From assembly GCA_000827265.1 (NCBI GenBank), contig KN834768.1, positions 30,927 through 42,334 on the forward strand: DNA of 11,408 nucleotides. The letters are read 5' to 3'. Shown here one piece after another: positions 7,140 through 11,408 of this stretch (position 1 is its first letter; each line of letters begins with the position of its first letter). Both the position numbers and the translations under genes were made by a program. The notes beneath the pieces were generated by a model. The model was not told the origin of the DNA. It saw nothing but the letters and a program-made list of their open reading frames with translations, and ran no database searches. This DNA comes from Collybiopsis luxurians FD-317 M1 (Eukaryota; Basidiomycota; Agaricomycetes; Agaricales; Omphalotaceae).

Positions 7140-8200
7140 TGCATACCAAACCACCGCAGCTCATCGCATGCTCAAGGCTTTCCTCGGTACCTGTGTAGTC
7201 CTTGTTGCGATGGAAGTGGAATCGGAACAGGGACGAAGAGAGGAAGCTAAAGTTGCCGAGTTTTTAGCTTTACGAACACGGATTTCGTCTTATCAACCTC
7301 AATTATCGACCAGGCTATTCTGTCGCCCAACTGCCTCATTTACATGCACCTCCTCCGCACCTTTGCGCTGACTCCCTCGACTTTTCTCTCGCTACTCGAA
7401 TCATCTCCACCCTGCTGCTTACGGCGCCACGTCAGATCTTTTCCATCCACCTCTTGGGCGTGTTCTTCAGCCCGGTCCTTTCCATCACACGTTCCCGCTC
7501 TTCTTCTGCTACGTCCCCGCTATGGATCACATTCTTTCAGCCTCCATCGATCGGGAACTTATCCAAATATTACTTTGGGCAGCGGAGTCTGCAGCAGGCA
7601 TTCATCCTCATATATCGAAGCACCGGATTCTTTGCGATGCAAGGACTCTCCGCAGGGTCATTGTCTCAATTATTTCATCGTTCCTATCCATACAAGGCCA
7701 TGACGTGAGGAAGACTTTAGGACGTAGCGGGCAAAAATAGCTCAGGGCGGGACCAGCGACATGTATCAATGACAGAAGGCGGAGACGAAATGCACGCATC
7801 ACTGTCGACAGAGAATCTACCACAGGCGAGCACGCTTTGTCATACGAGGGACCTTTACTACAACCTGGTTGTGCAGGATACGATAACACGCACTTTGTTC
7901 TACATGCCTATTGGATGCTCGGAAGTGTTCAGAGAACGATCGAAGGCCCCGGCAAATGCTACCCCCAACCCAGGCTTGTTGCCGACTCAAAGTCCTCTTT
8001 ATTCTCAGTCGATCTCAGCTGCCCACCAGCTTTGACATTCGCCACGAAGAATGCGTTCACCTGGCCCAATTCTTCCCCGACCAATACCAGTCCGGGCGAG
8101 TAGTAAAGACAAGAGGTGGGATGATGCTGGGATTGGAGGGATGTTTGCGGAAGAGTGGAGCAGTAGAGAGTTGTAGCTTGATCTTGCAGGGAGTATTTGG
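7140..8200 (+). pseudogene. Msb1/Mug8-like (Rho-GAP-like) gene remnant, middle part
   Basis: Blocks in protein order: HRMLKAFLGTC (about 7165-7197); REEAKVAEFLALRTRIS (about 7237-7290); MHLLRTFALTPSTFLSLLES (7344-7403); then, one frame over, HPAAYGATSDLFHPPLGRVL and FHHTFPLFFCYVPAMDHIL (7408-7536), closing at TAG 7738-7740. Further weak blocks follow: RRRRNARI near 7780 and QLPTSFDIRHEECVHLAQFF around 8020-8080. I recognise the spacing of the Msb1/Mug8 domain (budding-yeast Msb1, fission-yeast Mug8; a Rho-GAP-like module in polarised growth), where an LxPLFGPLLFG-like stretch is followed by FHHTY and EHLLLAF. Several frame changes and stops make it non-functional as it stands. The assignment is from remembered motifs and needs a profile search. 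Confidence 0.45.
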
Positions 8201-8203
8201 GCT

Positions 8204-8281
8204 GTACGTGTTATTAGTCTGTTCTCCTTACCTTCCCTTCCCATTCCTTCTTTTATCGCATTTCTCACTCTCACTCAACAG
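8204..8281 (+). other. Candidate intron in the plus-strand remnant, 78 bases
   Basis: Donor GCT|GTACGT, a long pyrimidine-rich tract, acceptor ACTCAACAG. The flanking reading frames are damaged, so phase cannot confirm it. Confidence 0.4.
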
Positions 8282-8590
8282 ACACGTACCGTTTAATGCG
8301 AAACTTTCGAGTAACCTCCTTCTCTTCAACCTTTCTGTCCCCGGTTCCACCGCCGCTGGCAACCGCGTTGCACCTTTCTGTTCCGATGCAGTCGACTCTT
8401 AACACCACCGGACTGTCCGAACAAGAGTCACGTGCCGTTAGCCTTCTCCCACCTCGTTCCCTGTACATGTTATGCCTGTGGTCAAGGGTAGGGAGTTACG
8501 CAGGCAGTTCAGAGTGATGTTTGGATGATGTGTGTTATCCCGTCTGCCGATTCGTAACTGATTACTGATGCTTGTATAATCTAGAATGGT
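8282..8590. other. Interval with weak plus-strand coding character only
   Basis: It follows the candidate acceptor at 8281. A plus-strand frame from about 8296 to 8517 (start MRNFRVTSFSSTFLSP) is open but matches nothing I know, and two other frames are also open for long stretches. I cannot assign a gene. Confidence 0.3.
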
Positions 8591-8940
8591 GTCCTTCATC
8601 AATATGATTTACTTTCGACACCCAACCTCCATGTATCTTGTCGTGAACGCCTTACCGCATCATGCCCACTGCCAATCCCGAAATCATCTCTCCTTCCACT
8701 GCGACGTCCATAATGATGTTCAGCTCTTTGTTTGAGGGATTGATGTCATTCGAGTTCGAGTTTTGGCCAAACTTCAACGAAAGCAAAAGAAGGGAAACAA
8801 GGATTTGGCATGTTTGAGCAGCCATTTAGACTCGTCGGGCGATGAACTTTTGGGCGTTGTTTGTCGCTTATGTCAGTCTGAGAGTCAAAGACAGGTTTTG
8901 GAGGGTTTTTGATACGTTACACTATACTACAGTAAACGAA

Positions 8941-8989
8941 GTGAGTGTCTCATTGCGTCTGTACTCCTTCCAACTAATCTCTCATCTAG
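8941..8989 (+). other. Intron in the plus-strand remnant, 49 bases
   Basis: Donor GAA|GTGAGT, branch CTAAT, acceptor CATCTAG. Joining HYTTVNE to NATSTVLDTIISF is in frame (phase 0), though an alternative frame upstream (CRLCQSESQRQVLEGF) also looks coding. Confidence 0.6.
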
Positions 8990-9302
8990 AATGCGACCTC
9001 TACAGTCCTCGATACTATCATATCGTTCATCGTTCTGCTCGACCACCCCGACGATTCTCATCAATCCTTTCCATCGACAAGAGACCAACCATGTCCAAGA
9101 TGGTTAACAATCTCTTACTTCACTTGCAGCTGCACTGCCCTGTGTACCATACCTATGCCTTGAGCCTAATCTGGGTGCAGAAGGTTGCGACGACGAGCGG
9201 ATCTCACCCGGAGAGTATTTTCACTAGGCGATGATGAAGTCGCCGAAGTCTTGAATGGTGCACGTGATGTATGAGGCGTTTGGATGCTTTGGAAACTGAC
9301 CG

Positions 9303-9358
9303 GTGAGTAGGAGCGATATTTGGCAAAATCTTGTTCGCTGACAATTGACGTTTGATAG
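9303..9358 (+). other. Intron in the plus-strand remnant, 56 bases
   Basis: Donor CCG|GTGAGT, branch GCTGAC about 20 bases before the acceptor, acceptor TTTGATAG. All three signals are typical of fungal introns; flanking frames are damaged. Confidence 0.55.
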
Positions 9359-9493
9359 AGGATAGCTCACTACCTGGAATGCGGCTTAAGGTCTATATGA
9401 GTATTGTTCTCGACACTCGCGAGAATGATGCTCCGAATCTGGGAGGGGTTGGAGAGAGACCTGGATAAGGCATAGGCTGAGATCGCTTCTTTG

Positions 9494-9555
9494 GTAGGTC
9501 TTAACTTGTCTATTGTGTGGCTTCACTGACGGAATGTATATGGTCTTCGATACAG
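9494..9555 (+). other. Intron in the plus-strand remnant, 62 bases
   Basis: Donor TTG|GTAGGT, branch CACTGAC, acceptor CGATACAG. The best coding frame before it (DLDKA, AEIASL) and after it (LYDLRDLFVRR) are not in matching phase, consistent with decay. Confidence 0.55.
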
Positions 9556-10020
9556 TATTGTATGACCTCAGGGATCTGTTCGTTCGTCGATTACTGACGA
9601 AGGTACATTCCGAAGGTAAAGAGTTTCTGGGATATTCGTATGAGTGCCCATTCGATCGACGTTATGTACATCTGTAAAGGTCACTGAAAAGTTTAGGGCA
9701 GGGGGTCGTTTGGGTAGTTGTAATACATGGCTCCCTTCGCATGGACAGATCAGACCTCGTTTACAATCGGACCTGGGAATGGTGTCGACGAGGGTTGGAA
9801 CATGTGTTCAGTGGGCCGAAGGATTTGAGTGTACATACGTTGTGGACACCTCCCCTTTACCGTCTTGAATATTATTTGCTTTCCTACATGTTGGCAGTTT
9901 ACGTGCTATATGTTACTACTAACCACATTAAATGTGTGATGAAAAGGAAAGTACATAAGCTGGGATTCTCAATGGGTGAGGAAATCACACGAATAGTCGG
10001 TACAGGAATGAATCAAAGTT

Positions 10021-10290
10021 GATGCTGAAGCGCGGTGAAGCGGCGGCGGAAAGAACTATGTCGTGCTGAGGTTGGACCAGATCAATAGGCTGGTTGCTGT
10101 CGTCTGCGGGGAGTTATCGTCGCGAGGAGGTCTTGATACCCCGTTTATATTCACCACGGCGGCGGTGGATATCAAAGCCAGTGCGATTACGGTTTTTCTC
10201 GGCACCTGTGTCGTTCCGGTTGGGAAGGAGAAGGATTTTGCGAAGCAGAGATAGAGAGAAGGGAATGTGTGAGCTTGGGATGTATCTGTA
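10021..10290 (+). pseudogene. Msb1/Mug8-like N-terminal domain fragment
   Basis: The frame reads DAEAR, a TGA at 10036-10038, then SGGGKNYVVLRLDQINRLV, VVCGELSSRGGLDTPFIF and TTAAVDIKASAITVFLGTC, ending at TAG 10252-10254. One frame over, ELGMYL near 10269-10286 matches the ELGMCLRWGL block that normally follows. This pattern (hydrophobic-LDxI..LV, then an RG..TPF.F motif, then FLGTC) is what I recall for the start of the Msb1/Mug8 Rho-GAP-like domain, a regulator of polarised growth. The fragment lies downstream of, and on the same strand as, the later piece at 7140-8200, and both contain TTAA...FLGTCVV, so it is a second partial copy rather than the missing start. A plus-strand AATAAA at 10365-10370 lies beyond it. 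Confidence 0.5.
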
Positions 10291-10634
10291 GCAATACTTG
10301 CCTGGCTTGTTGAATCGAAGTGCAACACATTGAATGCAGACAGGCACTTTAGATTGCCAGCTCTAATAAAACAATAAGTATAGGCCATCAAGATTGGGGG
10401 CATCGAATATATTAGGTGGAAGATGAGTACATATCGGAAAGGCTATACTACGGGTATTGAGAACATGCGCAGGTTCAAGTTACAGGATGACCATTCTGGC
10501 ACTGGCAGTGATTGCAAAGGTCATGGCATGGCTTGACACGGTGGCTTTGAGAAGGCAATCTTTCATGATGATGAATCACTAAAGGAGAAGAAATCTACCA
10601 TGAGGAAAAAAGAGAAGCAAAAGGACAACCCTAC
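10291..10634. other. Interval between the Msb1/Mug8-like fragment and the right NWD gene
   Basis: No supported gene. On the minus strand it is the 3' flank of the right NWD gene and may include its last small exon (10563-10578 or 10579-10594). A minus-strand frame running 10403-10056 is open but reads as the complement of the Msb1/Mug8-like fragment. Confidence 0.45.
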
Positions 10635-10638
10635 TTAC
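10579..10638 (-). other. Candidate last intron of the right NWD gene
   Basis: Donor TGCAG|GTAAGT at 10638, T-rich tract, acceptors at 10595 (TGGTAG, 44 bases) or 10579 (CTTTAG, 60 bases). Splicing would replace the last Arg-stop with a few residues (RFLLL or SDSSS) and then a stop. The donor is a near-perfect consensus; the effect on the protein is small. Confidence 0.45.
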
Positions 10639-11408
10639 CTGCAGCATTGAATCCAGTTCTCCCCATGTGTAAAATCTTTTAGATTCAATGAGACAGGAGA
10701 TACCTTGGAAATGAGAATTTGCATGGGTGGAAACATAAGGCCAGTCCGATATTCAGGGGGGATCCACATAAGAAGAGATGAGTCAAAATTCTGAAGCCAG
10801 CCATCCACTGTGAGAGTAGGATTTGGGTCAGTAGGGTGGGGGTAATTGTGGCCAGGATGCCATGGGCAGAAGGATAGAGTGGAACTGGGACCATTGGATT
10901 GGGATATTGCGGGTATTAGGGCCTGATCACCAGATGGATATTCTTGCTCTGGGACTGGTTTGATTCCTGTTGCCTCTAGATTCCAGATCCGTATGGAGGT
11001 ATCATGCGACCCAGATACAACTCTCTTCCCATCTGAGGAAAAGGCAACAGCATGGACCAAGCTTGTGTGCCCTTGCAGCTTTCTCTGCAGCTGGCCTATC
11101 TCCATATCCCAGATCCATACTGAGCTATCATATGCCCCAGATACAAGTCTCTTTCCATCTGGGGAGAAAGCAATAGAAAGGACTGAGCTTGTGTGCCCTT
11201 GCAAAGGCTGTCCCTGTGGCTCTCCTGTCTCTGCATTCCAGATTCTTACTGAGTGATCCTCTGAGCCAGATGCAATTCTTTTTCCATCTGGAGAAAAGGC
11301 AACAGAATAGACTGAACTTGTGTGCCCTTGCAATGGCTGCCCATGGGGATCCCCTGTCTCTGCATCCCAGATCCTTACAGAGTTATCATTTGACCCAGAT
11401 AAAACTCT
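10635..11408 (-). CDS. WD40 protein of the NWD (NLR-like) type, C-terminal part, 5' end off the right edge
   Basis: Open from the right edge to TAA 10635-10637, 257 codons in view. It starts inside a WD40 repeat (SGSNDNSVRIWDAETGD) and holds three further repeats (11333-11205, 11204-11079, 11078 to about 10962). A roughly 100-residue tail follows, containing MWIPPEYRTGL and DFTHGENWIQC. That tail, W(I/V)PP..R.GL...F.HG..W.QC, is the conserved ending of many Agaricomycete NWD proteins. The N-terminal and NACHT domains must lie to the right. No lesion is visible, unlike the left copy, and its repeats differ more from one another. The stop lies inside a strong donor sequence (AG|GTAAGT), so the real end may be in a short extra exon. 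It is in the same orientation as the left copy. Confidence 0.82.
   Translation of the reverse strand, partial: RVLSGSNDNSVRIWDAETGDPHGQPLQGHTSSVYSVAFSPDGKRIASGSEDHSVRIWNAETGEPQGQPLQGHTSSVLSIAFSPDGKRLVSGAYDSSVWIWDMEIGQLQRKLQGHTSLVHAVAFSSDGKRVVSGSHDTSIRIWNLEATGIKPVPEQEYPSGDQALIPAISQSNGPSSTLSFCPWHPGHNYPHPTDPNPTLTVDGWLQNFDSSLLMWIPPEYRTGLMFPPMQILISKVSPVSLNLKDFTHGENWIQCCR
10962..11408 (-). repeat. Terminal WD40 repeats of the right NWD gene
   Basis: One partial and three complete repeats of 42-43 residues. They share LQGHTSxV, SPDGKR and IW(D/N) with the left array but are more diverged: SGAYDSSVWIWDMEIGQLQRK and SSDGKRVVSGSHDTSIRIWN depart from consensus at many sites, as is usual for the outermost repeats of such arrays. 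Confidence 0.85.

Larger units (their letters stand above)
8591..9890 (+). pseudogene. Remnants of an unrecognised intron-rich plus-strand gene
   Basis: Protein-like blocks alternate between frames with intron signals between them. In order: IDVIRVRVLAKLQRKQKKG and DELLGVVCRLCQSESQRQV (about 8745-8900); STVLDTIISFIVLLDHPDDS (about 8999-9055); LEPNLGAEGCDDERISPGEY (about 9160-9220); LARMMLRIWEGLERDLDKA (about 9410-9470); LYDLRDLFVRRLLTKVHSEG and YECPFDRRYVHL (about 9558-9675); MDRSDLVYNRTWEWCRRGLE and HTLWTPPLYRLEYYLLS (9741-9890). Three well-formed introns (8941-8989, 9303-9358, 9494-9555) sit among them. Frames do not join into one protein without several shifts and stops. Its position after the Msb1/Mug8-like piece suggests it could be the far part of the same gene or a neighbour; I cannot tell. 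Confidence 0.4.

Noticed and set aside
7344..7740. Plus frames treated as separate small proteins (7344-7703, 7454-7708, 7522-7740)
   Set aside because: Their conserved-looking blocks make better sense as frame-shifted pieces of one Msb1/Mug8-like domain.
8005..8468. Minus frames 8005-8274 and 8271-8468
   Set aside because: They run antisense to plus-strand blocks, have no family-like motif and no splice context.
10056..10403. 115-codon minus frame
   Set aside because: It is the complement of the Msb1/Mug8-like N-terminal fragment, whose plus-strand translation has recognisable motifs.
1..11408. LTR retrotransposons, DNA-transposon ends, tRNA or rRNA genes
   Set aside because: I saw no paired long terminal repeats, no transposase or reverse-transcriptase motifs, and no cloverleaf or rRNA-like sequence. 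Diverged relics could be missed by eye.

Overview
The window looks like accessory DNA from a filamentous basidiomycete, most likely an Agaricomycete. Evidence: short GT-AG introns of about 46-91 bases with CTAAT/CTGAC-type branch sites, TATA-box promoters, and STAND/NLR-like proteins of the fungal 'Goodbye'-NACHT-WD40 (NWD) type. I cannot name the species. The two ends are AT-richer and repetitive; the middle (about 5.9-10.3 kb) is CpG-richer and reads like ordinary fungal coding DNA, much of it decayed.

Layout. (1) 1-4097, minus strand: an almost complete NWD gene, read from an N-terminal Goodbye-type helical domain, through a NACHT NTPase, into nine complete near-identical 129-base WD40 repeats plus part of a tenth that runs off the left edge. 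Four introns can be placed that join in frame, but five in-frame stops (one of them possibly intronic) and two frameshifts make it a recently inactivated pseudogene. (2) 4369 to about 5300, minus: a decayed fungal gene of unknown function whose 3' half still splices in frame. (3) 5981-6736, minus: an intact single-exon ORF for a 251-residue RGG/glycine-rich protein with a TATA box about 95 bases upstream. (4) 7140-8200, plus: broken pieces that I read as the middle of an Msb1/Mug8-like (Rho-GAP-like, morphogenesis) protein. (5) About 8560-9890, plus: remnants of an intron-rich gene I do not recognise. (6) 10021-10290, plus: an N-terminal piece of the same Msb1/Mug8-like domain, lying downstream of the later piece and partly overlapping it in protein content, so there were two copies or a rearrangement. 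(7) 10635-11408, minus: the C-terminal end of a second NWD gene, open throughout, entering from the right edge.

Biology. NWD proteins are fungal NLR-like receptors: a WD40 sensor, a NACHT switch and an N-terminal signalling domain. They underlie heterokaryon incompatibility in Podospora and are thought to sense non-self. The two copies here lie in the same orientation about 6.5 kb apart around gene debris, the pattern expected of a birth-and-death cluster. In the dead copy the WD40 repeats are nearly identical except at a few positions expected on the binding face of the propeller. This is the most interesting signal in the window. I did not find a clearly new system; the unrecognised genes and the NLR cluster are the best leads.
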